Shown here piece by piece: positions 36,693-45,388 of a stretch of 64,000 nt of DNA. Under the pieces are notes generated by a model, which was not told the DNA's origin, did not search any database, and saw only the letters and a program-made list of their open reading frames with translations. Origin of the DNA: Lachnospiraceae bacterium UBA7050 (GTDB lineage Bacteria > Bacillota > Clostridia > Lachnospirales > Lachnospiraceae); assembly GCA_002493905.1 (NCBI GenBank), contig DLAJ01000002.1, forward strand, positions 40,577 through 104,576, read 5' to 3'. Numbering within the stretch: position 1 is the first letter of the stretch; every line of letters begins with the position of its first letter. Made by a program: the position numbers and the translations under genes.

Positions 36693-38099
36693 ATGCGGTC
36701 GATATCTGAAAAAAGTAAAATGATATTTTTACTTGTTATTGCGTTTGGAATTACAGGGATTTATGTTTCTCTGTGTTTTAATCAGAATATCTGGACGGAT
36801 GAGGCGTTCACAATTGATCTTTTGAATCGAAAGAAGACATTTCGTGAAATTGCAGCCTATACGGCAACCGATGTGCATCCACCTCTGTATTATTTTATTC
36901 TCAGATGTTTTGTAGCAGCATTTGGCGTCCATTTTTGGATGGTGAAGTTGTTATCCGTAGTGCCGATGCTCCTGTTATTTGTACTTGGCATTATATGGGT
37001 GGGAAAGCGTTTTGGCGCGCGGACAGCGGGCTTGTTTTTATTGCTGACAGCAGCGCTTCCGTGCACAATGGAATATGCTGTACAAATGCGTATGTATACA
37101 TGGTGCATGCTGTTTGTGACAGGATGTGCGTTTGCAGCGTGGGATGCGTATAGTGGCGGGAAAACGATTAGCTTTATTTGTATGGGTGTTTGCGGTGTTT
37201 GTGCGGCATATACACATTATTTTGCCTTTGTGGCAGTGTTGTGGATATATGGGTTCCTCTTTTTATCATATGTGTTTCATAAAAAGGGAAAAGCACTCCT
37301 GAAATGGCTGATGACGGTGATACTGTCAGCGATTGTTTATCTTCCATGGATAAAATGTTTTTTACATCAGATCAAGGGGGTGTCGAACAGTTATTGGATT
37401 CCTGAAATAACGCCAACTGTAATACGCAGCTATTTTCGTTGGCTATTTGAATCGGATTATCCGGCAGTTATAATGCTGTGCCAGATATTATTCATATTTG
37501 CGATTGCAGGGTTGATTGGCTTATTTATTGTACATCGTGGAAAAAATATGGGTGATTATGCGGCGCTTTTTTCACTGCTTATTCCTATTCTAGTAGTTGT
37601 GACGGGAGTGCTGCTGTCAAAACTTATTCGCCCCATTTTTGTCATTCGTTATGTGATGCCATCCGTTCCACTTTTGTGTTTATTTGCCGCACTTGTCTTC
37701 GCAAGACTTTCAAGAGTAAGCTGCGCTGTACTGACAGCTGCACTTATATGTCTGTTTGCACTTGATTATAGGACCGAATATTTTGTGGAATACCAGTCGA
37801 CTTACACGGATTCAACGCTTGCGCTGCTCCATGAAAATGTGGAAGAAAATGACATAATTTGTTATAATTACCGGCCATACGACTTTATATACCAGTGCTA
37901 TTTTGATGATGATAAGCTTGTATATATGGAGGATTTGGACCTCACCGGGGATTATGGCCGTATTTGGTTTCTGTGTACCGTTTACAACCCAATGCCCAAT
38001 GCGCAAGTGCTTGTGGATAACGGTTGGAGTATTTCGTATGTCGGTGATTATGGAATCGAGCAAAATGAATTTTGGGTTTATGTGATGAGCAGGGAGTGA
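36693..38099 (+). CDS. GT39-type (PMT/ArnT-like) membrane glycosyltransferase
   Basis: 468 residues from ATG 36693 (AAAGGAGA before it). FNQNIWTDEAFTIDLL after the first membrane segment supplies the acidic pair, and TDVHPPLYYFILRCF is the conserved second-loop HPPLYY motif of this family. About 11 membrane segments and an outer C-terminal domain. Such enzymes use polyprenyl-phosphate sugars outside the membrane. Upstream is a decayed gene; downstream is an anchored beta protein likely in the same unit. Confidence 0.83.
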   Translation: MRSISEKSKMIFLLVIAFGITGIYVSLCFNQNIWTDEAFTIDLLNRKKTFREIAAYTATDVHPPLYYFILRCFVAAFGVHFWMVKLLSVVPMLLLFVLGIIWVGKRFGARTAGLFLLLTAALPCTMEYAVQMRMYTWCMLFVTGCAFAAWDAYSGGKTISFICMGVCGVCAAYTHYFAFVAVLWIYGFLFLSYVFHKKGKALLKWLMTVILSAIVYLPWIKCFLHQIKGVSNSYWIPEITPTVIRSYFRWLFESDYPAVIMLCQILFIFAIAGLIGLFIVHRGKNMGDYAALFSLLIPILVVVTGVLLSKLIRPIFVIRYVMPSVPLLCLFAALVFARLSRVSCAVLTAALICLFALDYRTEYFVEYQSTYTDSTLALLHENVEENDIICYNYRPYDFIYQCYFDDDKLVYMEDLDLTGDYGRIWFLCTVYNPMPNAQVLVDNGWSISYVGDYGIEQNEFWVYVMSRE

Positions 38100-38105
38100 G
38101 CGTGT

Positions 38106-38771
38106 ATGAAAAAACGATATACGATGAATGCAACAAAGATGCTGATCATGGGAATAGCCGCGATAATCGGGCTCGCAGGGGCATTGTATCTGTGTCTTTC
38201 ACCGCAGTTTCGACGGCAGGAAATTCATAAGTGCGCGACGACGAATGAAAATTGGCAGACAGGCACGTTGACGGAGACGGAAAAAGCGGTTCAGGAATTT
38301 TTGCCGCAGAAAACGGAACTGGTACGGCTTGCGGTTTGGGTAAACCATCAAGACGATCCTGCTTCGAAGGGAGTGCTGAGACTGACGGTTTATGACACAC
38401 AGGGACACTCCCTCGCTGTGTGTGATCGTGAGACGGCGGGGCTTACTTCGGGGGCCTGGGAATGGTTTGATGTGAATGTAAAGATAACAGTCGGGGAGAC
38501 CTATTATTTTTCTTTGGAGATAATCGGAGAAGAGACGAGCCTAACGGCAGTGTATCGTCCGTTGTGGCTTGACCGCATTGAGGAGAATGTTCAATATTTT
38601 TATGACGGAGAGCTGATAGAGGGCGCTTCGGCGGCATGTCAGTACTGCTACCGCCTGCCGCTTACGATAACGGAGATATGCATTTATACGGCATTTAGTT
38701 TATTTTTTACATTTGCTGTAGGAGAATTGATCTATAGAGCTATGAGAAAGAGGCATAAAAGCGAAAGGTAA
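38106..38771 (+). CDS. Two-pass membrane protein with an outer beta domain
   Basis: 221 residues, starting 6 bases after the GT39 stop. N-terminal membrane segment (MLIMGIAAIIGLAGALYLCL), an outer beta-rich domain (LVRLAVWVNHQDDP ... GVLRLTVYDTQGHSLAVCD ... YYFSLEIIG) and a C-terminal membrane segment with a basic end (RAMRKRHKSER). Similar in plan to the product of 34923. Possibly a partner of the GT39 enzyme (inference from position). Confidence 0.65.
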   Translation: MKKRYTMNATKMLIMGIAAIIGLAGALYLCLSPQFRRQEIHKCATTNENWQTGTLTETEKAVQEFLPQKTELVRLAVWVNHQDDPASKGVLRLTVYDTQGHSLAVCDRETAGLTSGAWEWFDVNVKITVGETYYFSLEIIGEETSLTAVYRPLWLDRIEENVQYFYDGELIEGASAACQYCYRLPLTITEICIYTAFSLFFTFAVGELIYRAMRKRHKSER

Positions 38772-38816
38772 TATGGAGCAGGGATTCATATATTCATTAA
38801 AGTACAACCACCGGGT

Positions 38817-38895
38817 CATTGAACGGGCGGATTAGCTGATGTACTGCGTAAAGCGGGAGAAAAAGAGAACAAAGCGGGAAAATAGAAATGCGGAA
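38817..38895 (+). pseudogene. Scrap of a GGDEF gene 3' end
   Basis: Bases 38817-38866 match 34763-34812, the last codons of the GGDEF gene, with about 42 of 50 identical. Translated it reads IERAD-stop-LMYCVKREKKR, versus IELADKAMYCVKREKK in the intact gene. It is a leftover of a second GGDEF gene or of a duplication. The rest of 38772-38961 has a TATACT -10 candidate near 38912. Confidence 0.65.
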
Positions 38896-38961
38896 AGCGC
38901 GAATGTATGATATACTAAAAATACATATTAAAAATTTTCCTAAAGAAGGAGGAAATTGGGT

Positions 38962-40110
38962 ATGGCAAACAGGTTTGTATTAAATGAAACGTCTTATCAC
39001 GGGGCGGGGGCAGTGAAAGAGATTTCGACAGAGGCAAAAGCAAGAGGATTTCACAAAGCGCTCATCTGCAGCGGGCCGAATCTGTTAAAATTCGGCGTGA
39101 CGAAAAAAGTAACGGATGTATTGGATGGGGCAGGGCTTTCCTATGAGATTTACTCGGATATCAAGGAAAATCCGACGATTGAAAATGTGCAGAACGGCGT
39201 GGAGGCGTATAAGAAGGCAGGAGCTGATTATATCATTGCCATTGGCGGCGGCTCTCCGATTGATACGGCAAAAGGAATCGGCATTGTGATCGCGAATCCT
39301 GAGTTTGCGGATGTGCGCAGCTTAGAGGGCGTTGCCCCGACTAAGAATCCATCCGTGCCGATTTTTGCGGTTCCGACGACGGCGGGAACGGCGGCGGAGG
39401 TCACGATTAACTACGTGATCACAGATACGGAGAAAAAGCGGAAAATGGTATGCGTGGATGTGCATGATATCCCGGTTGTCGCATTTGTTGATCCGGAGAT
39501 GATGGCGACGATGCCGAAGGGGCTGACAGCAGCGACCGGCATGGATGCGCTGACACATGCGATTGAGGGATATATTACGGGTGCGGCATGGGAACTGTCC
39601 GATATGTTCCACTTAAAAGCCATTGAAATCATTGCGAAGAATCTTCGAGGGGCGGTTGATAATACGCCGGAAGGAAGAGAAGGCATGGCGCTTGGACAGT
39701 ATATTGCAGGCATGGGATTTTCGAACGTAGGTCTCGGAATCGTTCACTCGATGGCACATCCGCTCGGTGCCGTCTACGATACGCCCCATGGCGTGGCAAA
39801 CGCGATTATTCTGCCGACCGTCATGGAGTATAATGCGGAGGCAACGGGAGAGAAATACCGTGAGATCGCAAGAGCGATGGGTGTTCCGAACGTGGATGCG
39901 ATGTCGGTTGAGGAGTATCGCAAAGCAGCGGTTGACGCGGTGCGTCAGCTTTCGAAGGATGTCGGCATTCCGGCAGACTTAAAGGAGATTGTAAAGCGGG
40001 AGGATATTCCGTTTCTTGCGCAGTCAGCTTATGATGATGCGTGCAGACCGGGTAATCCCAAAGAGACGAGCGTGGAGGATATCACGAAGCTGTATGAGTC
40101 GTTACTGTAA
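38962..40110 (+). CDS. fucO: Lactaldehyde reductase / 1,2-propanediol oxidoreductase
   Basis: 382 residues from ATG 38962, 9 bases after AAGGAGG. Type III iron alcohol dehydrogenase: GGGSPIDTAKGIG (NAD loop), TTAGTAAEVTINYVITD, and metal ligands in GMDALTHAIEGY and HSMAHPLGAVYDTPHG. Similarity to E. coli FucO runs from MANRFVLNET to the end. It reduces L-lactaldehyde to 1,2-propanediol in fucose/rhamnose fermentation. No other fuc genes are adjacent, so a broader alcohol dehydrogenase role is possible. A hairpin terminator follows. Confidence 0.92.
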   Translation: MANRFVLNETSYHGAGAVKEISTEAKARGFHKALICSGPNLLKFGVTKKVTDVLDGAGLSYEIYSDIKENPTIENVQNGVEAYKKAGADYIIAIGGGSPIDTAKGIGIVIANPEFADVRSLEGVAPTKNPSVPIFAVPTTAGTAAEVTINYVITDTEKKRKMVCVDVHDIPVVAFVDPEMMATMPKGLTAATGMDALTHAIEGYITGAAWELSDMFHLKAIEIIAKNLRGAVDNTPEGREGMALGQYIAGMGFSNVGLGIVHSMAHPLGAVYDTPHGVANAIILPTVMEYNAEATGEKYREIARAMGVPNVDAMSVEEYRKAAVDAVRQLSKDVGIPADLKEIVKREDIPFLAQSAYDDACRPGNPKETSVEDITKLYESLL

Positions 40111-40167
40111 GGAATCCTGCAATGAAGGGAAGTGCTGAGAAAAACGGCACGTTTTTAGGTATGAAAA

Positions 40168-40212
40168 AGCAGCATGACTGCGGTTGGTATGGCCGCGGCC
40201 ATGCTGTTGTTT
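40168..40212 (+). terminator. Hairpin after fucO
   Basis: AGCAGCATG (40169-40176 region) pairs with CATGCTGTT (40200-40208), followed by GTTT. Probable end of the fucO transcript ahead of vanR. Confidence 0.55.
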
Positions 40213-40318
40213 CACCTAGGTCTGCAAATAGGATGTGCTGATAGAGAAAGTATTTTTGAATGGAATAAGGAAATGAATGGACTGAGGAATTAGTTTGAAA
40301 AATGGCAGGGTTATGGAT

Positions 40319-41020
40319 ATGAATGAACAGATCGTAGTTGTGGATGACGAAAAAGAAATAGCGGATTTGCTCGAGGTCTATCTGACCAATGACGGATATA
40401 AGGTTCATAAATTTGATAACGGTACTGATGCGCTTGCATGGATGGCGGCAAACGAACCGGCATTGGCGGTGCTCGATGTGATGCTGCCCGATATGGATGG
40501 TTTCAAGATCTGCCAAAAAATCCGCGAAAAATACTATTTCCCGATTATTATGCTGACGGCGAAGGTCACGGATGGCGACAAGATCATGGGACTGACAATT
40601 GGGGCGGATGATTATATTACGAAACCGTTTAATCCATTGGAAGTCGTAGCGAGAGTGAAAACACAGCTTAGACGTTACATGCGCTATAACGGCATGCTGC
40701 AGAAGCAGGAGGACGCACAAGGTGAGTACGATATTCGCGGACTGCTGATCAATAAAGATCATCATAAATGCAGCCTGTTCGGAAAAGAGCTGCAGCTTAC
40801 GCCGATTGAATTTGCGATCCTATGGTATCTCTGTGAACATCAGGGAAGTGTTGTTTCATCCGAAGAGCTGTTTGAGGCGGTATGGGGCGAGCAGTATTTT
40901 AACAGCAACAACACTGTCATGGCGCATATCGGCAGACTGCGTGAAAAGATGAAGGAACCTGCCAGAAATCCGAAATTTATCAAAACCGTGTGGGGAGTGG
41001 GATATACCATTGAAAAATAA
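40319..41020 (+). CDS. vanR: VanR-type response regulator
   Basis: 233 residues from ATG 40319 (CAGGG 8 bases before). Receiver domain with acidic pocket D9-D10, phospho-acceptor D53 (LDVMLPDMDGF), TAK switch and K in ITKPFNPLEV. OmpR/PhoB winged helix follows (LTPIEFAILWYLCEHQG ... NNTVMAHIGRLREKM ... IKTVWGVGYTIEK). Whole-length resemblance to enterococcal VanR is strong, including GLTIGADDYITKPF. With VanS it should activate the facing vanH-ligase-vanX operon. The sensor gene overlaps its 3' end by 11 bases. Confidence 0.93.
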   Translation: MNEQIVVVDDEKEIADLLEVYLTNDGYKVHKFDNGTDALAWMAANEPALAVLDVMLPDMDGFKICQKIREKYYFPIIMLTAKVTDGDKIMGLTIGADDYITKPFNPLEVVARVKTQLRRYMRYNGMLQKQEDAQGEYDIRGLLINKDHHKCSLFGKELQLTPIEFAILWYLCEHQGSVVSSEELFEAVWGEQYFNSNNTVMAHIGRLREKMKEPARNPKFIKTVWGVGYTIEK

Positions 41021-42197
41021 AAAGGAACGGCACAAAATAAAGAAACATCAGGATTTCAGACAGTTTAAGAATAAAATTTTCTTCCGGACGGTACTGATGG
41101 TTTTCATTGCGGGAGCCTGCTTTTATCTGATTTATTCGCTTATTTTTTCGGGGAATTTTGCAGACTGGATGGTCGGAGCGTATCAGACCCTGTTCCGGCT
41201 GGATTACAGCGCCGCATATACGCTTTATCAATATACGTTTCGCAATCATACGGACCTCTTTATGGTGATTGCGGCTGCGGGAATCTTTTTTATATTATTT
41301 CGAATTTACCTGAACTGGTTTACCGCATATTTTGAGGAGATCGGCGGAGGTATGGACCGTCTGCTTACAGAACAGACGGAGGAAATATCGCTGTCCCCGG
41401 AGCTGCTTGTGCTGGAGCGGCGCCTGAATACAGTGAAGCATACGATTGAGACACAGAAAAACGATATTCTGGAGACAGAGAAGCGCAAGAACGACCTGAT
41501 CATGTATCTTGCGCATGACTTAAAGACACCGCTTGCGTCCGTCATTGGCTACCTGAATCTGCTTCGGGATGAAAAAGAAATTTCCGAGGAAGTGCGGGAA
41601 AAGTATCTCTCAATTACGCTGGATAAGGCGGGGCGTCTGGAAGAGCTCATCAATGAATTTTTTGAGATCGCGCGCTTTCATCTGTCCGATATTACGCTGC
41701 AGTATAGCAGGATCAGCCTTACGCGCCTGCTGGAACAGCTGCTATATGAGTTTGATCCGATGCTGAAGGAAAAAGGGCTGACCGGAACCATCCAAACCGG
41801 AGAAGAAGTGATGCTGCAATGCGACGCAGATAAAATTCAGCGGGTGTTTGACAATTTACTGCGCAATGCCGTTATGTACAGTCATGAGAACGGGAAAATT
41901 GAGATTCAGACCGCGCGGACCGGGGATGCCGGGGAGCGTCCTGCGGTGGTGGTAAAGGTGTTCAATGATGGCGATACCATCCCGGCGGAAAAGCTCGAAC
42001 GGATTTTTGAGCAGTTTTACCGGCTTGACAGCGCCCGCAGCACCAAAAGCGGTGGGGCGGGCCTAGGGCTTGCCATTGCAAAACAGATTGTCGAGCTTCA
42101 CGGAGGGAGTATCAGCGCGCAGAGCAGCGAGGGGCGGACATGCTTTACCGTGACGCTTCCGATTGCGCAGGGAGACACGCCGTCTCTTACGCCATAA
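41010..42197 (+). CDS. vanS: VanS-type sensor histidine kinase
   Basis: 395 residues from TTG 41010, with GTGGG 8 bases upstream and overlap with vanR. Two membrane segments (VLMVFIAGACFYLIYSLIF; LFMVIAAAGIFFILFRIYL) enclose a short outer loop of ~40 residues. The cytoplasmic part has the H box MYLAHDLKTPLASV (H169), N box NLLRNAVMYSHENG, and G boxes GAGLGLAIAKQIVELHGGS. The short sensor loop is like VanS of VanA/VanD-type clusters. It should detect glycopeptide or lipid II stress and phosphorylate VanR. No truncation is seen. Confidence 0.92.
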   Translation: MKNKKERHKIKKHQDFRQFKNKIFFRTVLMVFIAGACFYLIYSLIFSGNFADWMVGAYQTLFRLDYSAAYTLYQYTFRNHTDLFMVIAAAGIFFILFRIYLNWFTAYFEEIGGGMDRLLTEQTEEISLSPELLVLERRLNTVKHTIETQKNDILETEKRKNDLIMYLAHDLKTPLASVIGYLNLLRDEKEISEEVREKYLSITLDKAGRLEELINEFFEIARFHLSDITLQYSRISLTRLLEQLLYEFDPMLKEKGLTGTIQTGEEVMLQCDADKIQRVFDNLLRNAVMYSHENGKIEIQTARTGDAGERPAVVVKVFNDGDTIPAEKLERIFEQFYRLDSARSTKSGGAGLGLAIAKQIVELHGGSISAQSSEGRTCFTVTLPIAQGDTPSLTP

Positions 42198-42357
42198 GAA
42201 ATTCCTCGTCCCAGAAGAAATGCCTTTGGCATTTCTTCGAAAGAGTTTCCGCACTTTGAAAGACCGCTTCGCGGTCTTTTTTAACCTATAGGAAATTTCT
42301 AAGTCCCGGAAGAACGCGCAGCGTTCTTCGAAAGACTTTCCGCAGGAAAGTCTTTTT
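42198..42357 (+). terminator. Run of hairpins between convergent vanS and vanX
   Basis: Four hairpins in 160 bases. AAAGACCGC-TTC-GCGGTCTTT then TTT (42259-42282) and AAAGACTTTCC-GCA-GGAAAGTCTTT then TTT (42331-42357) are good + strand terminators. AGAAATGCC/GGCATTTCT and GAACGC/GCGTTC hairpins lie between. Part of this (CCTATAGGAAATTTCT ... ) recurs near 45343. Confidence 0.75.
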
Positions 42358-42965
42358 TAGCTAATCGGGAAATCAAAATAACGGTCGGGATATGGTTCGT
42401 CTTTTAACAGATAGTGCCACCACTCATTTTCGTAGGGAATAAAGCCGCTCCGTTCCATGATGGAACAGAGCAGTTTACGATGGCGTGCTTCGCTGACTGT
42501 GACTGCGTCCGAGGTATGATGTGACCGCTCGTCCATAAAATCGAACCCGCTTCCCATCGGCAGCATATCGCCTGTATTCAGATTAAAAATGGTGAGGTCG
42601 ATGGCGCTTCCGCGGCTGTGGCTTGATTTTGAAGCGACATAACCTTTTTCAACCATTTCGCGGCGTTCAATATGAGGATAATGCTTCTCTTTTGTGCGTC
42701 CGTCTTCCGGCAGTGCAGACCAGCGCAGAAAACAGTCCACCGCGCGCTGAGGGCGGTAGCCGTCCCATAAAAGCAGTCCATACCCAAGAACTGCAGCTTC
42801 TTCTGCTGCTTTTTGAAGCGCGTCCGCAAGTTCCAGAGTGCCTGCGATGCGGTTTGCGCCGTACCCGTCTACCGGACGTCCTGTAAAATTATCCCATGTC
42901 GCATACTTAGCGTCCCAGCGGACCTGGGGCACGATTTCGTCTATAAAAACAAATCCTTTTTCCAT
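42357..42965 (-). CDS. vanX: D-Ala-D-Ala dipeptidase VanX
   Basis: 202 residues, the same length as enterococcal VanX. All functional residues are at the same numbers: R71 (WDGYRP), zinc ligands H116 and D123 (SKSSHSRGSAIDL), general base E181 and zinc ligand H184 (EWWHY). It hydrolyses cytoplasmic D-Ala-D-Ala so that only D-Ala-D-Lac enters peptidoglycan. It lies 108 bases after the ligase gene with only a distant AAAGGA ribosome site, wider than the tight ligase-vanX joints of the classic clusters; no promoter is evident in the gap. Confidence 0.95.
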   Translation of the reverse strand: MEKGFVFIDEIVPQVRWDAKYATWDNFTGRPVDGYGANRIAGTLELADALQKAAEEAAVLGYGLLLWDGYRPQRAVDCFLRWSALPEDGRTKEKHYPHIERREMVEKGYVASKSSHSRGSAIDLTIFNLNTGDMLPMGSGFDFMDERSHHTSDAVTVSEARHRKLLCSIMERSGFIPYENEWWHYLLKDEPYPDRYFDFPIS

Positions 42966-43073
42966 TGTATCATCAAGTCCTTTCTGCTTTTGTCTGTACA
43001 GACGTTTTACAGCCGTCTGATTGTTAAGGCGTTTTGCAGCCTCCTGCCGGAACAGGCATTCCGCAGGGGCAGC

Positions 43074-44108
43074 TTACTGCTTTTTTAGCGCAGAGGCAAT
43101 CAGGCAGTCTGTTACATCACAGACCGATATGCCGGCGGCTTTCATCATGCGGGGATACCGGCTGTAGGAGGTGAAACCCGGAAGCGTGTTGACCTCGTTT
43201 AAGACAATGCATCCATCCTTTTGTAAAAACAGATCAACGCGTGCAAGGCCCTTACAGCCGAGTGCACGGTAGACCGCTTTTGCGGTTTCCTTTACTTCCT
43301 GCTGTTTTTCCGGGGGAATATGGGCGGGAACCGTGAAGCTCGCGTTTTCCGAACCGTTTTCGGGGTCTTTTTCCTGATGAATACGGAAAATACCGTGCGA
43401 AAGCGTGATCTGATCGACTTCGCCGACGATCAGGGTGCCGTCTTTTTCCAGTACGGCGCAGCCCGTCTCTATTCCGCAGATGGCTTCTTCAACCAGGATT
43501 TTATCGTCAAAGCGGCGCGCTGTTTCAATCGCCTCACGCAGCCCGCTTTCATTCTCGACTTTGCTGACACCGAAAGACGAACCGGAGCGCGCCGGCTTTA
43601 CAAATACCGGGTAAGGGGGGAGTTCTTCCACAGAGGCTGGGGAGCCATGCAGAATCCGAAATTCGGGTACCTGGATATCGGCGTGCTTTACTGCCATATA
43701 GGCGAGAGATTTGTCCATGCAGAGCGCAGAGCCTGGAATATCGCAGCCGACGTAGGGGATGCCGGATAATTCCAAAAGTCCCTGTATGGAGCCGTCTTCT
43801 CCCTGTTTACCGTGAAGGACCGGAAATACTGCGTCAATGGGGAGCGTCCGATAGGTTTCTCCCTCAAGCAGAAGCAGACCGTGCACGCTTTTATCGGGCG
43901 AGATGACCGCCGGGATGCAGCAGCCCTGTTCCCATTCCGGGCAGGGACGTCCGCATTTGAACCATCTGCCGCTGCGCGTGATGCCGATATAAACCGGTTC
44001 ATATTTTTGGGTGTCAATGGAGGCGGCGATCTCCTGGGCGGACTTGATGGAAACGTCGTGTTCTTCCGAGCATCCGCCAAATAGGAACGCAATTCTGGGT
44101 TTATTCAT
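43074..44108 (-). CDS. van ligase: D-Ala-D-Lac ligase (VanA/VanD-type)
   Basis: 344 residues, overlapping the vanH stop by 8 bases with AAAGGAGA before it. ATP-grasp ligase: FLFGGCSEEHDVSIKSA start, HGKQGEDGSIQGLLELSGIP, FVKPARSGSSFGVSK and NEVNTLPGFTSYSRYPRMM. The omega-loop segment GIFRIHQE ... GSENA is that of D-lactate-specific ligases (VanA, VanB, VanD, VanM), not of D-Ala-D-Ser (VanC) or housekeeping Ddl enzymes. It makes D-Ala-D-Lac from VanH-derived D-lactate. I cannot assign the exact letter type without an alignment; VanD-like and VanA-like features are both visible. Confidence 0.94.
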   Translation of the reverse strand: MNKPRIAFLFGGCSEEHDVSIKSAQEIAASIDTQKYEPVYIGITRSGRWFKCGRPCPEWEQGCCIPAVISPDKSVHGLLLLEGETYRTLPIDAVFPVLHGKQGEDGSIQGLLELSGIPYVGCDIPGSALCMDKSLAYMAVKHADIQVPEFRILHGSPASVEELPPYPVFVKPARSGSSFGVSKVENESGLREAIETARRFDDKILVEEAICGIETGCAVLEKDGTLIVGEVDQITLSHGIFRIHQEKDPENGSENASFTVPAHIPPEKQQEVKETAKAVYRALGCKGLARVDLFLQKDGCIVLNEVNTLPGFTSYSRYPRMMKAAGISVCDVTDCLIASALKKQ

Positions 44109-45054
44109 GGTTTTGTCTCCTTTCGAAATTCAGGCAGTCTGCCAGTGTTTTCTCGACCGTGTCATAGAGGACGCGGTCGGTATAATAGGCTGTGTGCGGC
44201 GTAATGAGCACATTTGGCATGGCACATAGTTCTGCTAAAAACGGATGGCATGCTGCTTTTGGGGGATGATCGGAATAGAAAATGCCCTCCTCCTCTTCCA
44301 GTACGTCTAAAGCAGCGCCGCCGATGCATCCGTTCTTTAGCGCACAGATCAGTTCCGCGGTATCGATCAGCGCACCGCGTGCAGTATTAATGAGCAATGC
44401 GCCGTGCTTTACCAGATGAAGCTGCTGTCTGCCGATCATATGATAGGTTTCGGCAGTCAGCGGAGCATGAAGGGTGACGATGTCGCTTTCCCGCAGAAGA
44501 TCGCACATCGGAACGCAGTCTGCCTTATCGTTCGCATCACAGAGCAGGATGCGGCAGCCAAACGAAGAAAGCCGCTCTGCAACGGCACGACCGATGCGTC
44601 CGGCGCCGATGATGCCGACCGTCATGTCACGCAATTCCTTTCCGCGTCCGGTATTTAGGCGCCAGTCATTTTGTGCGGTGCGGAGAAGAACAGGGCGTAT
44701 GCCGCGTATCGCCATGAGAATAAGCATCACGGTGTATTCGGCTACACCGCCTGGCGCATAGGGTGTGTTTTGAATTGTGATGCCGAGACGGGCGGCGGCA
44801 TCCGTATCAATGTGGTCGGTTCCTATGCTGCGGGTGATGATGCAGGAGACGCCTGCCGCACGAAGCGCTTCTAAGTCGGACGCGGTGATCCGAGATTTGT
44901 GTCCGACACTGATACAGCTGCTGTGTAAATTCCGCTGAATGGAATATTGACTGACCGGAAGCTTTGTAATGTCGGCTTCTATGTGAAAACGGGGTGACAG
45001 ACTGCGGAATGCAGAAGCTTCGTCATCTTCGCAGTCAAAAACCGTGAGCCGCAT
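44101..45054 (-). CDS. vanH: D-lactate dehydrogenase VanH
   Basis: 317 residues from ATG 45054, which follows AAGGAGG at 9 bases. RLTVFDCEDDEASAFRSLSP and CISVGHKS at the N-terminus, the NAD loop VGIIGAGRIGRAV, the catalytic NTARGALIDT and ITPHTAYYTDRVLYDTVEKT all follow enterococcal VanH closely. It reduces pyruvate to D-lactate for the ligase. First gene of the operon; a VanR-box-like repeat lies ~150 bases upstream. Confidence 0.95.
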   Translation of the reverse strand: MRLTVFDCEDDEASAFRSLSPRFHIEADITKLPVSQYSIQRNLHSSCISVGHKSRITASDLEALRAAGVSCIITRSIGTDHIDTDAAARLGITIQNTPYAPGGVAEYTVMLILMAIRGIRPVLLRTAQNDWRLNTGRGKELRDMTVGIIGAGRIGRAVAERLSSFGCRILLCDANDKADCVPMCDLLRESDIVTLHAPLTAETYHMIGRQQLHLVKHGALLINTARGALIDTAELICALKNGCIGGAALDVLEEEEGIFYSDHPPKAACHPFLAELCAMPNVLITPHTAYYTDRVLYDTVEKTLADCLNFERRQNHE

Positions 45055-45204
45055 ATGTTTTATCCTCCTTGCTGTTTTTGTCACTTGAAGGGAACAGAAA
45101 CAGATATGTTCCTGCCCGTGCCCGGTGACGATAATGATATTGTAACAAAGAGCTATATCATATGTTTCCGTTTATCTACACGGCTTTTTGCCGTTTTTCT
45201 CTGG

Positions 45205-45227
45205 AAATTCTTACGGTTTTCTAACGA
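45205..45227 (-). promoter_or_regulatory. VanR-box-like direct repeat upstream of vanH
   Basis: On the minus strand, TCGTTAGAAAA and CCGTAAGAATT stand in direct tandem with an 11-base period. Both resemble the 12-base VanR site TCGTAnGAAAnT known from Tn1546 (recalled). Candidate -10 boxes downstream are TAGATA near 45173 and TATGAT near 45160. The rest of 45055-45388 holds an ACGGC/GCCGT hairpin and, at 45272-45319, an AAAAAGCATG/CATGCTTTTT hairpin. Confidence 0.55.
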
Positions 45228-45271
45228 AAAGCAGAAAAAAGAAATGTTTTGTATGATGTGGAATCCATGAA

Positions 45272-45319
45272 AAAAAGCATGCGCCTCTGCATGGGTATGC
45301 CGGAGCTGTCATGCTTTTT
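45272..45319. terminator. Hairpin between the zinc-ribbon gene and the van operon
   Basis: AAAAAGCATG (45272-45281) and CATGCTTTTT (45310-45319) with an inner GCAT/ATGC stem. A/T tracts on both sides make it a possible bidirectional terminator isolating the van promoter from the minus-strand genes upstream. A copy of the CCTATAGGAA hairpin repeat follows at 45343-45390. Confidence 0.55.
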
Positions 45320-45388
45320 GTTTACTAATAGGAGTCCTTCATCCTATAGGAATTTTCTCAGTTCAGGGAGACCGCGAAGCGGTCTTTT

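Noticed and set aside
40319..42197. Possible mobile element carrying the van genes
   Set aside because: No transposase, integrase, direct-repeat target duplication or tRNA attachment site is seen adjacent to the locus.
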